A DNA stretch of 64,000 nt from Rhodanobacter sp. (GCA_040371205.1 AP031382.1:3407562-3471561); one strand, 5' to 3'; counted from the stretch's first letter, positions 46,474 to 56,200 are shown. Notes: generated by a model not told the origin, from the letters alone. Program-made: numbers and translations.

Positions 46474-48534
46474 TCACTCCAGCAGGCCGTGGCTGCGCAG
46501 CAAGGCTTCCGGCTCCGGCTTTCTTCCACGGAAAGCCACGAAGCTTTCCAGCGCGGGGCGGCTGGCGCCCACGGAAAGCACTTCGCGTCGGAAACGCGCA
46601 CCGATGGCAGGGTCGATCACGCTGCCGGTTTCCTTCGCCGCATCCTCGAACGCGCCGAAGGCGTCGGCGCTGAGCAGTTCGGCCCACAGGTAGCTGTAAT
46701 AGCCCGCCGCGTAGCCGCCCGCGAAGATGTGCGAGAACGCATGCGGGAAGCGCTGCCACGCCGGCGGATGCAGCACCGCCACGTGTTTGCGCGCCTGCTC
46801 CAGCACGTCCAGCGCGCGGGCGCCCTGCGCGGGGTCGTAGCCGAGGTGCAGGCTGAAGTCGAACAGGGCGAATTCCAGTTGGCGCACCAGGAACAGGCCG
46901 GCGTGGAAGTGCCTCGCGGCCAGCATGCGCTGGAACAGTTCCTCGGGCAGCGGCTCGCCGGTCTGCCAGTGGCGCGCGAACAGGTCCAGCGCCTCGCGGT
47001 TCCAGCCGAAGTTCTCCATGAACTGGCTGGGCAGCTCCACCGCGTCCCACTCCACGCCGTCGATGCCGCCGATCGAGGGCAGGGCGATCTCGGTGAGCAG
47101 GTGGTGCAGGCCGTGGCCGAATTCGTGGAACAGGGTGAGCACGTCGTCGTGGGTGAGCAGCGCCGGGCGACCCTCGGTGGGCGGTGCGAAGTTGCAGGTG
47201 AGGAAGGCCACCGGCAGGTGCTTTGCATCGCCATCGTCGAAACGGGCGCGGCAGACGTCCATCCACGCGCCGCCGCGCTTGCCGTTGCGCGCATAGAGGT
47301 CGACGTAGGCGCCGGCGAACACGCGGCCGTCGGCGTCCATCACGTCGTAGTAGCGCACGTCGGGATGCCACACGTCGACGCCGTCGCGGGCGGCCAGCGT
47401 GATGCCGTAGAGCTTGCGCACGATGGCCCACAGGCCGTCGATCACCGCGGGCAGCGCGAAGTAGGGCTTGAGCTGTTCCTCGTCCAGCGCGTAGTTCTGC
47501 TGGCGCAGTTTTTCGGAGGCGTAGCCCACGTCCCAGGATTCGAGGTTGTCGAGCTTGAGTTCGTCGTGCGCGAACTGGCGCAGCGTGGCCAGCTCGCGCT
47601 GCGCCACCGGCCTGGCGCGCTTGCCGAGGTCGTGCAGGAACTCCATCACCTCGGTCGGCGAGCCGGCCATCTTGGTGGCCAGCGATTCTTCCGCCGCGTT
47701 GGCGAAGCCGAGCAGCTGCGCGGCTTCGTGGCGCAGCGCCATGATCCGCTCGATGCGCGCGGAGTTGTCGTACTTGCCGGCGTGCGGACCCTGGTCGGAG
47801 GCGCGCGTCTGGTAGGCCCAGTACACGCGCTCGCGCAGGCCGCGGTTGTCGGCATAGGTGAGCACGGCCTGCACGCTGGGCTGCTTCAGCGTGACCAGGT
47901 AGCCGTCCAGCTCCTGGTCCCTGGCGTACTGGCGCAGCACCGCGAGGCCGGACTCGGGGATGCCGGCGAGGTCGCGCTCGTCGGTGACGTGCTCGTGCCA
48001 GGCGTCGGTGGCGTCCAGCACGGCATTGGAGAATTCGGTGGAAAGCCTGGACAGCTCCACGCCGATCTCGCGGAAGCGCGCGCGCGCGGGCTCTTCCAGC
48101 GAGACGCCGGAGAGCTTGAAGTCGCGCAGCGCGTGTTCCACCAGCGCGCGCTCGGCGCGCGGCAGCGCGGCGAAGTCCGGCGCATCCGCCACCGCCTGCA
48201 CGGCGGCGCAGAGATCGCGGTTCTGGCCCTGCGCGATGGCGTGTTCGGTGAGCTTTTCCTCGGCCGGGCCGTAGGCTTCGCGCAGTGCGGGGCTGTCGGC
48301 CACCGAATGCAGGTGCGACACCGGCGCCCAGGCGCGGGCAAGGCGCTGGCCCAGCCGCTCCTGCGCCAGCATCACGTGCGCGAAATCGCGCGGCGCGCCG
48401 GGGGCGACGAGCGCGATGACGGCCGCCTCGTCGTCGGCCAGGATGGCGTCGATGGCCGGCGCGACGTGTTCGGGGCGGATGCGGGAAAACGCCGGCAGCG
48501 CATCGTCGGCCAGCAGCGGATTGTCTTGGTTCAT
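46474..48534 (-). CDS. prlC: Oligopeptidase A (M3 family metallopeptidase)
   Basis: A 686-residue cytosolic zinc peptidase (E. coli PrlC 680). The zinc motif is FHEFGHGLHHLL near residue 470. Other signatures are PDVRYYDV, GGAWMDVC, VAFLTCNFAPP, PSQFMENFGW and FSHIFAGGYAAGYYSYLWAE close to the C-terminus. It degrades short peptides, including signal-peptide remnants. The ATG at 48534 gives the family start MNQDNPLLADDALPAF. Confidence 0.96.
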   Translation of the reverse strand: MNQDNPLLADDALPAFSRIRPEHVAPAIDAILADDEAAVIALVAPGAPRDFAHVMLAQERLGQRLARAWAPVSHLHSVADSPALREAYGPAEEKLTEHAIAQGQNRDLCAAVQAVADAPDFAALPRAERALVEHALRDFKLSGVSLEEPARARFREIGVELSRLSTEFSNAVLDATDAWHEHVTDERDLAGIPESGLAVLRQYARDQELDGYLVTLKQPSVQAVLTYADNRGLRERVYWAYQTRASDQGPHAGKYDNSARIERIMALRHEAAQLLGFANAAEESLATKMAGSPTEVMEFLHDLGKRARPVAQRELATLRQFAHDELKLDNLESWDVGYASEKLRQQNYALDEEQLKPYFALPAVIDGLWAIVRKLYGITLAARDGVDVWHPDVRYYDVMDADGRVFAGAYVDLYARNGKRGGAWMDVCRARFDDGDAKHLPVAFLTCNFAPPTEGRPALLTHDDVLTLFHEFGHGLHHLLTEIALPSIGGIDGVEWDAVELPSQFMENFGWNREALDLFARHWQTGEPLPEELFQRMLAARHFHAGLFLVRQLEFALFDFSLHLGYDPAQGARALDVLEQARKHVAVLHPPAWQRFPHAFSHIFAGGYAAGYYSYLWAELLSADAFGAFEDAAKETGSVIDPAIGARFRREVLSVGASRPALESFVAFRGRKPEPEALLRSHGLLE

Positions 48535-48634
48535 GGCAGGCTCCTTGTCGCCGGAAGCGTGGCGAGCGCCTTCCGCGAAATCAAGCGCCGCCGCCTCGAC
48601 CTCATCCTCACGGCAAGGGCGTAGCATCGGCGCC

Positions 48635-50356
48635 ATGCTGCCAAACGACTTGGTCGACCTGATCCGCCGGACCGCGATCTTCGCGCATTTCGACGATGCG
48701 AAGATCGCCATGCTCGAACGACGGATGCAGTGGCTGTGCCTGCCCGGCGGGCAATACCTGTTCAAGGCGGACGAGCCGGCCGAAGCGCTGTACCTGCTGC
48801 GCAGCGGCAGCCTCGGGGTGTTCGACGGCCCCACCACCCTCATGCACCAGCTGTCGGCCGGCGACTGCGTGGGCGAGATCAGCCTGCTGTCCGGCGGCAA
48901 CCACCACCTGTCGGTACGCGCGCTGCGCGACTGCGAACTGCTGCGGCTGGATGCCGCCGCCTTCGAGGCGCTGGTCGAGCACCACCCCACCACGATGCTG
49001 GCGGTGGCGCGCACCGCCACCTTGCGCCTGCTGCAGAACACCCGGCGCACGCCCTCGCCCAACCGCCCGCGCAGCTTCGCCCTGCTGCCGCTGGATGCCG
49101 GCGTGCCGGCGCGCGCGCTGGCGCAGCAGCTGGCCACGGCGCTGCAGGAGCTGGGCAGCTGCATGGTGGTGGATGCCGAGCTGGGCAAGGGCCGCGGCAG
49201 CGACTGGTTCGCCGAGCGCGAGGCCTGGGCGCGGTTCGTGATCTACCTGGACGACAGCGGCGACCCGGTATGGCGCCGCCGCTGCCTGCGCCAGGCCGAC
49301 GTGCTGCTCTTGCCGGTGCTGGCCACGCAGGCGGCCCGCCCCTGGCCGGAGGCCGAACCGATCCATCCCGCGCGCGCCTGGCACCGCCCGCGCCACCTGC
49401 TGCTGCTGCACGAGGAACGGCCGATCCGCCCCGGCGTGGCGCAGCAATGGCTTGCGCAATTCAACGGCGAGCTGTCGCACCACCATGTCCGCGACGAGGG
49501 CGACATCCCGCGCGTGGCGCGGCTGATAACCGGCCATGGTCGCGGACTGGTGCTGGCCGGCGGCGGCGCGCGCGGACTGGCCCACCTGGGGGCGATCAAG
49601 GCGCTGCGCGATGCCGGCCAGCCGTTCGACGCCATCGGCGGCACCAGCATCGGCGCGATCATCGCGGCCGGCGTGGCCAGCGACTGGGACACCAGCACCA
49701 TGCTGCGCCGCTACTTCGAGGCCTTCGTGCGCCGACGCCCGCTGTCGGACTGGACGCTGCCGCTGGTGGCGCTGACCCGCGGCGCGCGCACCAGCCGCAT
49801 GCTGCGCGAATCCTTCGGCGAGATCGGCATCGAGGATCTGCCGAAGCCGTTCTTCTGCGTCTCCACCAACCTTTCCGGCGTGCCGCGGGCGGTGCACCGG
49901 CGCGGCCCGCTGTGGCTTTGGCTGCGCGCCTCCAGCGCCATCCCCGGCGTGCTGCCGCCGGTGCTGCACAACGGCGAGGTGCACGTGGATGGCGCGCTGG
50001 TGGACAACCTGCCCACCGACGTGATGGTGGCCGACGGCATCGCCCACATCACCGCGGTGAGCATCCACGGCGAGTTCGCCCCGCATGCCGGCACCGAGGA
50101 AGTGGCCACCCCGCCGTGGTGGCGCCTGCTGCTGCAACAGCACCGCGGCCCGCGCTGGCCGGGGCTGGTCTCCACCCTGGCCCGCGCCACCATGGTCAAC
50201 AGCGGGGAAACCAGCGAACTCTGCCGCGCGCTGTCGCACCGGCTGATCACGCCATCGCTGGAGCACGTGGGCCTGCTGGACTGGAAAGCCTGGCGGCGCG
50301 CGGTGGACGCCGGCTACCGCGCCACCCTGCGCGTGCTGGAAGCCGAGCGCCATTGA
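48635..50356 (+). CDS. NTE-like patatin phospholipase with cyclic-nucleotide-binding domain
   Basis: A 573-residue protein in three parts. Residues 15-130 are a cNMP-binding domain (GDCVGEISLLSGG). Residues about 145-300 are a degenerate P-loop-like region without a Walker lysine. Residues 304-560 are a patatin domain with GGGARG (309-314), nucleophile Ser338 in GTSIG, and the dyad aspartate in HVDGALVDN (DGA in place of DGG). This is the layout of bacterial neuropathy-target-esterase homologues, lysophospholipases at the membrane. TAGCAT lies 8 nt before the ATG, so the mRNA may be leaderless. Confidence 0.9.
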   Translation: MLPNDLVDLIRRTAIFAHFDDAKIAMLERRMQWLCLPGGQYLFKADEPAEALYLLRSGSLGVFDGPTTLMHQLSAGDCVGEISLLSGGNHHLSVRALRDCELLRLDAAAFEALVEHHPTTMLAVARTATLRLLQNTRRTPSPNRPRSFALLPLDAGVPARALAQQLATALQELGSCMVVDAELGKGRGSDWFAEREAWARFVIYLDDSGDPVWRRRCLRQADVLLLPVLATQAARPWPEAEPIHPARAWHRPRHLLLLHEERPIRPGVAQQWLAQFNGELSHHHVRDEGDIPRVARLITGHGRGLVLAGGGARGLAHLGAIKALRDAGQPFDAIGGTSIGAIIAAGVASDWDTSTMLRRYFEAFVRRRPLSDWTLPLVALTRGARTSRMLRESFGEIGIEDLPKPFFCVSTNLSGVPRAVHRRGPLWLWLRASSAIPGVLPPVLHNGEVHVDGALVDNLPTDVMVADGIAHITAVSIHGEFAPHAGTEEVATPPWWRLLLQQHRGPRWPGLVSTLARATMVNSGETSELCRALSHRLITPSLEHVGLLDWKAWRRAVDAGYRATLRVLEAERH

Positions 50357-50379
50357 ACGCCGCCGCTAGAATGGCCGGC

Positions 50380-50910
50380 ATGAAGCCATTGCGCACCTAC
50401 AAGGGCATCGCCCCCGTCCTCGGCGAACGCGTCTACCTCGACCCCGCCGCCACCGTGATCGGCGACGTGGCGCTGGGCGACGACGCGTCGGTCTGGCCCG
50501 GCGCGGTATTGCGCGGCGACGTGAACTACATCCGCGTGGGCGCGCGTACCAACATCCAGGACGGCGCCATCGTGCACGTGGCGCATGCCGGCCCCTACGG
50601 CCCAGGCTACCCCTGCCTGATCGGCGCGGACGTCACCATCGGGCACGCCGCGGTGGTGCACGCCTGCACCATCGAAGACGGCTGCCTGATCGGCATGCAC
50701 GCCAGCGTGCTCGACGGCGCGGTGGTGAAGCGGCACGGTTTCGTCGGCGCCGGCGCGCTGATCCCGCCGGGCAAGGTGGTGGGCGAACGCGAGCTGTGGC
50801 TGGGCAATCCCGCGAAGTGCGTGCGCGTGCTCAGCGACGCGCAGGTCGAGCAACTGATGTACTCCGCCGCGCACTACGTGCGGGTGAAGGACGATTACCT
50901 CGCGGGCTGA
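50380..50910 (+). CDS. Gamma-class carbonic anhydrase-like hexapeptide protein
   Basis: A 176-residue left-handed beta-helix protein of the YrdA/gamma-CA family. Repeats run from AATVIGDVALGDDASVWPGAVLRGD to LIPPGKVVGERELWLG. Three metal histidines are placed in IVHVAHAG, IGHAAVVHAC and GMHASVL. TAGAAT (50367-50372) lies 8 nt before this ATG; an in-frame ATG at 50371 falls inside that box and would add MAG. Zinc or iron binding is expected; anhydrase activity varies in this family. Confidence 0.92.
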   Translation: MKPLRTYKGIAPVLGERVYLDPAATVIGDVALGDDASVWPGAVLRGDVNYIRVGARTNIQDGAIVHVAHAGPYGPGYPCLIGADVTIGHAAVVHACTIEDGCLIGMHASVLDGAVVKRHGFVGAGALIPPGKVVGERELWLGNPAKCVRVLSDAQVEQLMYSAAHYVRVKDDYLAG

Positions 50911-50916
50911 GCGCCC

Positions 50917-51465
50917 TCACTGCGGCGCGTGCGCCTGGTTCGCGGCCATCGCGGCGGCTTCCGCGGCGTGCTTGCGGCCGAGCAGCGCGCGCTGGGCGTC
51001 GAGGTAGCCGCCGAGCAGGGCCAGCCGGTAGTTGCTGGCGCTCAGCTCGTCGTGCGCCGGGTCGTAGCGGTAGTTGCCGGCATCGTAGGCGCGCAGCAGC
51101 TGCAGTTCGCGCTGCGCATCGTCGAGGTCGCCGGCGGCGATGCGGTGTTCCACGTCCGAACACGCCGGCTTGAACATCTCGCGCAGGGCATCCAGCGCGG
51201 TGGTGTTGCCCGGTTCGAGCTGCAGCACGCTGAAGTAGAACTCGAACGCGTTGCTGCCCACCGGCGCCACGAGGCGGCCGTCGCGCTGCGCGTCGGCGGC
51301 GAGGCCGAGCAGCACGTGCACGCCGCTGTCGTCCGAAGACGGCGACGCTGCCATCGCGGCACGGGCATTCCAGTGCCACCAGCCGCCGCCAAGCAGCAGG
51401 ATCAAGGCCAATGCGCCGCCCAGCCAGAGCGGGCGGCGCGGTAAGAACGAAACGAGACTTTGCAT
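50917..51465 (-). CDS. Membrane-anchored protein with TPR-like region, unknown function
   Basis: A 182-residue protein: one N-terminal membrane helix (PLWLGGALALILLLGGGWW) and an outer helical part. LAADAQRDGRLVAP and NAFEFYFSVLQLEPGNTTALDALREMF resemble the DGRLVAP...LDPxN TPR-like region of TonB-associated proteins in this order, but there is no TonB C-terminal domain. It may be a helper of the cell-envelope or secretion machinery. It converges on the carbonic anhydrase gene by 6 nt and lies upstream of no clear partner. Confidence 0.65.
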   Translation of the reverse strand: MQSLVSFLPRRPLWLGGALALILLLGGGWWHWNARAAMAASPSSDDSGVHVLLGLAADAQRDGRLVAPVGSNAFEFYFSVLQLEPGNTTALDALREMFKPACSDVEHRIAAGDLDDAQRELQLLRAYDAGNYRYDPAHDELSASNYRLALLGGYLDAQRALLGRKHAAEAAAMAANQAHAPQ

Positions 51466-51490
51466 GAGATCCGCACCTGGCCCAGACCGC

Positions 51491-51522
51491 GGTCGCGGCC
51501 GACCCGAAGGACGGCCGCGACC
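51491..51522 (-). terminator. Hairpin after the PNGase A-like gene
   Basis: GGTCGCGGCCG (51491-51501) pairs perfectly with 51512-51522 around a 10-nt loop, about 50 nt past the stop of the amidase gene on the minus strand. It has no T-run, so a Rho-aided stop or an mRNA stabiliser is possible. Confidence 0.5.
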
Positions 51523-51570
51523 GGGGCGGCAAGCTAGCGGCGCATCATGTCAACGCCATGACCTGCATGT

Positions 51571-53316
51571 TTACCAAGGCAGCGGGTTGTCGCCCTGGTA
51601 CGGCGAGCCGTCCGGATGGCTGAACCAGTACACGCCGTTCTGCCCGCCCGGGCAGCCCTTGCCCGTCGCATACGCGGTGACCGCGCCCGCCGCCGAAGCG
51701 ACGTCGGTGCGATAGCAGCCGCCCAGCGAATCGCGGTAAGCGAAGCGCTGCGAACTGGCCTGGCCGCTGTGCCCGGTGAAGTTGCCGCTGGCGTCGAAGT
51801 CCAGCGTGTCGGCGCTGCTCACCGTGTTGTCCACCTTGTCCGCATACAGCGGGAAGGCGGCGAAGCCGACGGAACGGTCCAGCCGGTAACCCTGCTGCAC
51901 CGTGGTGGCGGCCGTGATGCTGCCGTCCGCGGCCACCTGCTGGTTGTAGTCGAGGTGGAAGGGATAACGCACGCGCTGCGTATACGACGCGCCGTCGCTG
52001 CTGCGGCTGGTACCGTCCATCGAGGTGAGCTGGTCGGTAACCTGGCGATAGGTGCTGTCGTTGATGGTGAAGGCCTGCGTGTCGGCAAAGGCCACGGTCT
52101 GCTCCACCGTGTTCCACACGCGGCCGTGCGCGGTGTCGACGTAGCCCTGGATGCTGAAGCGGCGCGAAAGCTTCGTGGTGATGTCGCCGTTGCCGCTGCC
52201 GTCCAGCGTGCTGCCGATGGTCGGCACGGGCGCCTGGCCGGCCAGGGTGTTGCGCGTCACGCTGCCGCTGACCTGCCGGCTGCGCGGATCCTGGTAGACC
52301 AGCAGGGTCGCCGCCGTGGAGAAGTAGTTGCTGGCGCCGGCCACGCTGACCGCCACCGTGTGCTGCGCGCCGTCGCTGAGCACGCCGGCGAACGGGCTGA
52401 GGTCGACCCGGTACGGCATGAAGTTCAGCGTCTGCACGCCGGTCACCGGCCGCCACAGGTAGGGGTCGATGCCGCCGGTGTAGATCCACGGGTATACCGG
52501 CGCCACGCCGGCGGGCTGGCCGTCGATGCTCACCTCGGCCTCGCGGAAATTGCCGCCGCCGCACTCCTCCACCTGGCTGGCGTACTGGTCGGGCACGCAG
52601 GTGTACCAGAACTCGTCGGCGTTCTGGCTCTGCGCAAATACGTCGAGGTAGGCGTGCACCACATTGCGCGGCAGGGTCAGCGTCTTAGACAGCTGGTCGG
52701 TGGAGGTGGAGAGATTGGTGACGCTGCCCACCGGATCGCTGCCCAGCGGGATCACCTCGTCGGGCACGCGCGGCGCCGGTGCGCGCGCCGAGGCCGGGTA
52801 GAACAGCAGTTTCGCGCTGCCGTGGATCACGCCGGTGTAGGTTCCGTTCACCAGGTTCCACAGGATCGCCTGGCCCTGCCCCGCGTTCTGCAGCAGCGCG
52901 CTGTAGTCGGTGAGGTCGCGTTCCACGTGCCAGCTCGGTCCCACCGTGGACGAAGGCTCTGCGGTGGTGCCGAAGTACAGGTTCACGCCGCCCAGCCAGA
53001 TCGAGGCGGTGCGGTCGTACTGGCGGCCCGCGTTCACCGAGAAATCCGCCTCCAGCACCACCTTGGCCCAATGCGTGCCGCAGCCGCTGGGCGGTGCGTA
53101 GCTGTAGGGACGCGTGCCGAAATCGTTGAACACATCGTCCTGGAACAGCTGCACCACGCAGGGCTGGCCCGGCGGGCGCGGCACCGTCGGGTCGGCGGTG
53201 GTCACGTTGGTCGAACCGACCGGACTACCGCCGGTTCCGGCGGCGAAGGCGTTGCAGGCAAACCACGACAGCCCGGCCATGGCCAGGCAGCAACTCAACT
53301 TTCCCATGCGCAGCAT
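51571..53316 (-). CDS. Secreted PNGase A-like N-glycan amidase
   Basis: A 581-residue exported protein. The ATG at 53316 has GAGGGG upstream and opens a signal peptide ending NAFAAGTGG. The body follows the plant/fungal peptide-N-glycosidase A layout: CVVQLFQDDVFNDFG, YAPPSGCGTHWAKVVLEADF, GRQYDRTASIWLGGVNLYFGTTAEPS, YTGVIHGSAKLLFYPA, NADEFWYTC, FREAEVSIDGQ and WIYTGGIDPYLWRPVTG, all in family order. Such enzymes release whole N-glycans from glycoproteins. A host-glycoprotein or fungal-glycoprotein scavenging role is likely; activity is not proved. Confidence 0.82.
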   Translation of the reverse strand: MLRMGKLSCCLAMAGLSWFACNAFAAGTGGSPVGSTNVTTADPTVPRPPGQPCVVQLFQDDVFNDFGTRPYSYAPPSGCGTHWAKVVLEADFSVNAGRQYDRTASIWLGGVNLYFGTTAEPSSTVGPSWHVERDLTDYSALLQNAGQGQAILWNLVNGTYTGVIHGSAKLLFYPASARAPAPRVPDEVIPLGSDPVGSVTNLSTSTDQLSKTLTLPRNVVHAYLDVFAQSQNADEFWYTCVPDQYASQVEECGGGNFREAEVSIDGQPAGVAPVYPWIYTGGIDPYLWRPVTGVQTLNFMPYRVDLSPFAGVLSDGAQHTVAVSVAGASNYFSTAATLLVYQDPRSRQVSGSVTRNTLAGQAPVPTIGSTLDGSGNGDITTKLSRRFSIQGYVDTAHGRVWNTVEQTVAFADTQAFTINDSTYRQVTDQLTSMDGTSRSSDGASYTQRVRYPFHLDYNQQVAADGSITAATTVQQGYRLDRSVGFAAFPLYADKVDNTVSSADTLDFDASGNFTGHSGQASSQRFAYRDSLGGCYRTDVASAAGAVTAYATGKGCPGGQNGVYWFSHPDGSPYQGDNPLPW

Positions 53317-53436
53317 GCAATTTCCCCTCGCGTGGTGGGTCCGCTCGCAGGCTTCGGCGATCTTGCCCGAAGGCCCGGCACGGACCCGGTCATCCCCCTG
53401 TACGGACGATGCTGGCACCGGCGTTTTTAGACGGGG

Positions 53437-54264
53437 TCAAATGCCCGCGCGCAACGCCCGGTACACCGGTTCGGTGTCGGGCCGCTGGCCATGCCAGAGC
53501 CCGAAGGCTTCGGCGGCCTGTTCCACCAGCATGCCGAGGCCGTCCCAGGCATGACGCGCGCCGGCCGCCTTCGCCCAGGCGATGAAGTCGATCGCCGCGG
53601 CGCCGTAGGCCAGGTCGTAGCAAAGCGCGCGCGCGCCCACCAGCGACATCGGCAGTTTCAACCCATGGCCGAGCACGCCGGCCGAAGTGGCGTTGAGGAT
53701 CAGGTCGTAGCTGCCGAGGTCGGCGAGGTCGTCCCAGTAGCGGGTGTGCACGCGCGCCGGCTCGCCGATGGCATCAGCCAGCGCGTCGGCGGTCTCCGGG
53801 GTGCGGTTGACGATGGTCAGCGTCTGCACGCCGGCGTCCATCAGCGACCATGCCGCGGCGCGCGCGGCGCCGCCGGCGCCGAGCAGCAGGGCATCGTGGC
53901 CGCGCAGATCCACGCCGTGCCGCTCGGTGAGATCGCGCACCAGGCCGGCGCCGTCGGTGTTGTGCGCGGCCAGGCGGCGGTCGGGCAGGCGGGTGAGCAC
54001 GTTCGCGGTGCCGGCGCGGGTGGCCGCCGCGCTGCGTTCGTCCGCCAGCGCGAAAGCGGCGCCCTTGTGCGGCAGGGTGACGTTGGCGCCCCTGCCGCCG
54101 TCGAAGAACGCATGCACCGCTTCGGCGAAGGCCGCCGGCGCCGCGTCGATGGTGCGGTATTCCAGCGCGATGCCGAATTGCCGCGCGAAGTCCTGGTGGA
54201 TGCGCGGCGACAGCGAATGCGCGACCGGGTGGCCGAACACGGCGAACTGGGCAGGCTGGCTCAT
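53437..54264 (-). CDS. aroE: Shikimate dehydrogenase
   Basis: A 275-residue NADP enzyme of aromatic amino-acid synthesis. Motifs are [34 protein letters not shown] with the catalytic lysine, [12 protein letters not shown] with the aspartate, [12 protein letters not shown] as the NADP loop, and IVNRTPETA. The ATG at 54264 has CAGGAGCA upstream, and a minus-strand TACAAT lies at 54289-54294. It precedes the PNGase gene on the minus strand in the direction of transcription. Confidence 0.96.
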   Translation of the reverse strand: MSQPAQFAVFGHPVAHSLSPRIHQDFARQFGIALEYRTIDAAPAAFAEAVHAFFDGGRGANVTLPHKGAAFALADERSAAATRAGTANVLTRLPDRRLAAHNTDGAGLVRDLTERHGVDLRGHDALLLGAGGAARAAAWSLMDAGVQTLTIVNRTPETADALADAIGEPARVHTRYWDDLADLGSYDLILNATSAGVLGHGLKLPMSLVGARALCYDLAYGAAAIDFIAWAKAAGARHAWDGLGMLVEQAAEAFGLWHGQRPDTEPVYRALRAGI

Positions 54265-54415
54265 GCGGTGCTCCTGAAAGGGTCGGCCATTGTAAGAGCC
54301 CGCCCGCAAACCCGAAGCAGGCCGCACGCGGAAATCGCGGGCGGCTCCGCCGCGCGTCGCAGGCCGTGAGATGGACCGCCCGCATGCTGCATCCATCGAC
54401 CGCGAGGAAGCCGCC

Positions 54416-54652
54416 ATGCGCCGCACTGCCACCGATCCCGCCCGCCACGAACGCCTGCTGGCCATCGCCCTGTCGTGGCTGGCCATCGGCGGCAGCCTGC
54501 TGCTCACCACCCTGGTGCCGGCGCACACCGCATGGCTCGGCTGGGGGCCGCTGGTGTGGCTGCTGCTGGCGCCGCTGGCGCTGCTGCTGATCCTCGAACC
54601 GGAATCGCCGCGCCGCCTGCTCGCGGCGCGCCGCCGGCGGCGCCGTTACTGA
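54416..54652 (+). CDS. Small membrane protein of unknown function
   Basis: A 78-residue protein with two hydrophobic helices ([21 protein letters not shown] and [20 protein letters not shown], by region about residues 12-55) and a strongly basic C-terminus ([13 protein letters not shown]). The ATG at 54416 has GAGGAAG 8 nt upstream; an in-frame ATG at 54371 adds 15 residues without a good ribosome site. I do not recognise the family. It stands between aroE and the ATP-grasp gene. Confidence 0.5.
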   Translation: MRRTATDPARHERLLAIALSWLAIGGSLLLTTLVPAHTAWLGWGPLVWLLLAPLALLLILEPESPRRLLAARRRRRRY

Positions 54653-54715
54653 TACCGGGTTTCCATCTGGCAGTGGAAAGGCCGGTCGCCGCAGGGACGC
54701 GGCGGCCGGTTCATC

Positions 54716-56200
54716 TCAACGGCCGGCGCCCTGCCGCTTCAGTTCCATGCGGCGCAGGAATTCGCGCATCACGCGCAGGTACAACTCCTCGCCCAGGCAT
54801 TCGTCCTCGACGCCCGCGTCGATGGACGGGTTGTCGTTCACCTCGATCACCACCGGCTTGTCGCCCACGCGCTTGATGTCCACGCCGTACAGGCCGTTGC
54901 CGACGGCCTGGGTGGCCTTGAGCGCCAGCTTCACCACGTCGGGTGGCGCGTTCTCGATAGGCAGGGTTTCCGACTCGCCGGTTTTCGACGCGCCTTTCGC
55001 GCCGTGGTTGTAGATCTGCCAGTGGCCGCGCGACATGAAGTACTTGCACGCGTACAGCGGCTCGCCGTTGAGCACGCCGATGCGCCAGTCGAATTCGGTG
55101 TAGACGAACTCCTGCGCCAGCAGCAGCGCGCTGTGCTGGAACAGTTCCGCGGTGGCCTTGGCCAGCGCGGCTTCGTCTTCTACCTTGACCACGCCGCGCG
55201 AGAACGAACCGTCGGGAATCTTCAGCACCAGCGGGTAGCCGAGTTTGACGGCGACCTCGCGCAGGCCCTTCGTGTCGTCGCGGTAGAGGATCTCGGTGCG
55301 CGGCACGGCCAGCTTGCGCGACACCATCAGGTCGTTGAGGAAGATCTTGTTGGTGCAACGCAGGATCGAGGCGGGGTCGTCGATCACCACCATGCCTTCC
55401 TTCTCCGCGCGATGCGCGAAGCGGTAGGTGTGGTTGTCGCTGGCGGTGGTCTCGCGGATGAACAGGCCGTCGTATTCGGCGAGGCGCTGGTAGTCGTTCT
55501 TGCCGATCGGATCGACTTCGATGCCCAACTCCTTGCCGGCGGCGACGAAGGCCTTCTGCGCCCGCTTGTTCGACGGCGGCATCGCCTCGTGCGGATCGAC
55601 CAGCATGGCGACGTCGTAGCGGAACTGCTTGCGCGCCTTGGGTTTGCGCCACAGCTTCTTGCTGAAGCGGTCGAGTTCCTCGGCGAAGGCGTCTTCCTGC
55701 GCACCGTCCAGCGTGTGCAGGCCTACCGGCTTGATCGCACTGACCTGCCACACGCGGTCGCGCTCGAACTCGATGCGCAGCAGCGGGCAGGGGAACATCT
55801 CGAACACCTGCCGCGCCAGATCCTGCAGCGCCGGCTGCGAGGTCTGGCCGAAGTAGACGAGGGTGCCGAAATCGGTAGTGTCGCGCCCGCCCGCAGGGAG
55901 AAAGTGCGTGAGCTTGGTGTTGAGATCCTCGATCTCCAGGCCGTACAGCGAACGGCGGCGCAAGTCGTTCACCGTGCGCACCGACGGCATCACCTTGTGC
56001 CCGCGCGCCTCGGCCAGCAGCGACACGTAGTAGCCGGTGCCGAGGTATTTGTAGCTGCGGCAGAGGTTGATGACGTGGGTGCGCTCGTCGTCGACGCCGA
56101 CGGCCTCGCGCAGGTAGTCCGCGGCGGTGACCACGTCCGCGGACGGGTAATACACGCCCCAGTCGGAAGCTTTTTCGACCACGATGACCAGACGGGCCAT
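54716..56200 (-). CDS. RimK-like ATP-grasp ligase with N-terminal RLAN domain
   Basis: A 494-residue protein. Residues 1-~150 are an RLAN-type domain (VIVVEKASDWGVYYPSADVV, VINLCRSYKYLGTGYYVSLLAEARGHKVMPS, by region). Residues ~230-490 are the ATP-grasp part with DGLFIRETTA, ILRCTNKIFLNDLM, YPLVLKIPDGSFSRGVVKV, AQEFVYTEFDWRIGVL and VVIEVNDNPSIDAGVEDE carrying Mg ligands. RimK-like ligases add amino acids to peptide or protein ends. This subfamily usually neighbours a GNAT, as here, and was proposed to make or modify peptides; the substrate is unknown. Confidence 0.86.
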   Translation of the reverse strand: MARLVIVVEKASDWGVYYPSADVVTAADYLREAVGVDDERTHVINLCRSYKYLGTGYYVSLLAEARGHKVMPSVRTVNDLRRRSLYGLEIEDLNTKLTHFLPAGGRDTTDFGTLVYFGQTSQPALQDLARQVFEMFPCPLLRIEFERDRVWQVSAIKPVGLHTLDGAQEDAFAEELDRFSKKLWRKPKARKQFRYDVAMLVDPHEAMPPSNKRAQKAFVAAGKELGIEVDPIGKNDYQRLAEYDGLFIRETTASDNHTYRFAHRAEKEGMVVIDDPASILRCTNKIFLNDLMVSRKLAVPRTEILYRDDTKGLREVAVKLGYPLVLKIPDGSFSRGVVKVEDEAALAKATAELFQHSALLLAQEFVYTEFDWRIGVLNGEPLYACKYFMSRGHWQIYNHGAKGASKTGESETLPIENAPPDVVKLALKATQAVGNGLYGVDIKRVGDKPVVIEVNDNPSIDAGVEDECLGEELYLRVMREFLRRMELKRQGAGR

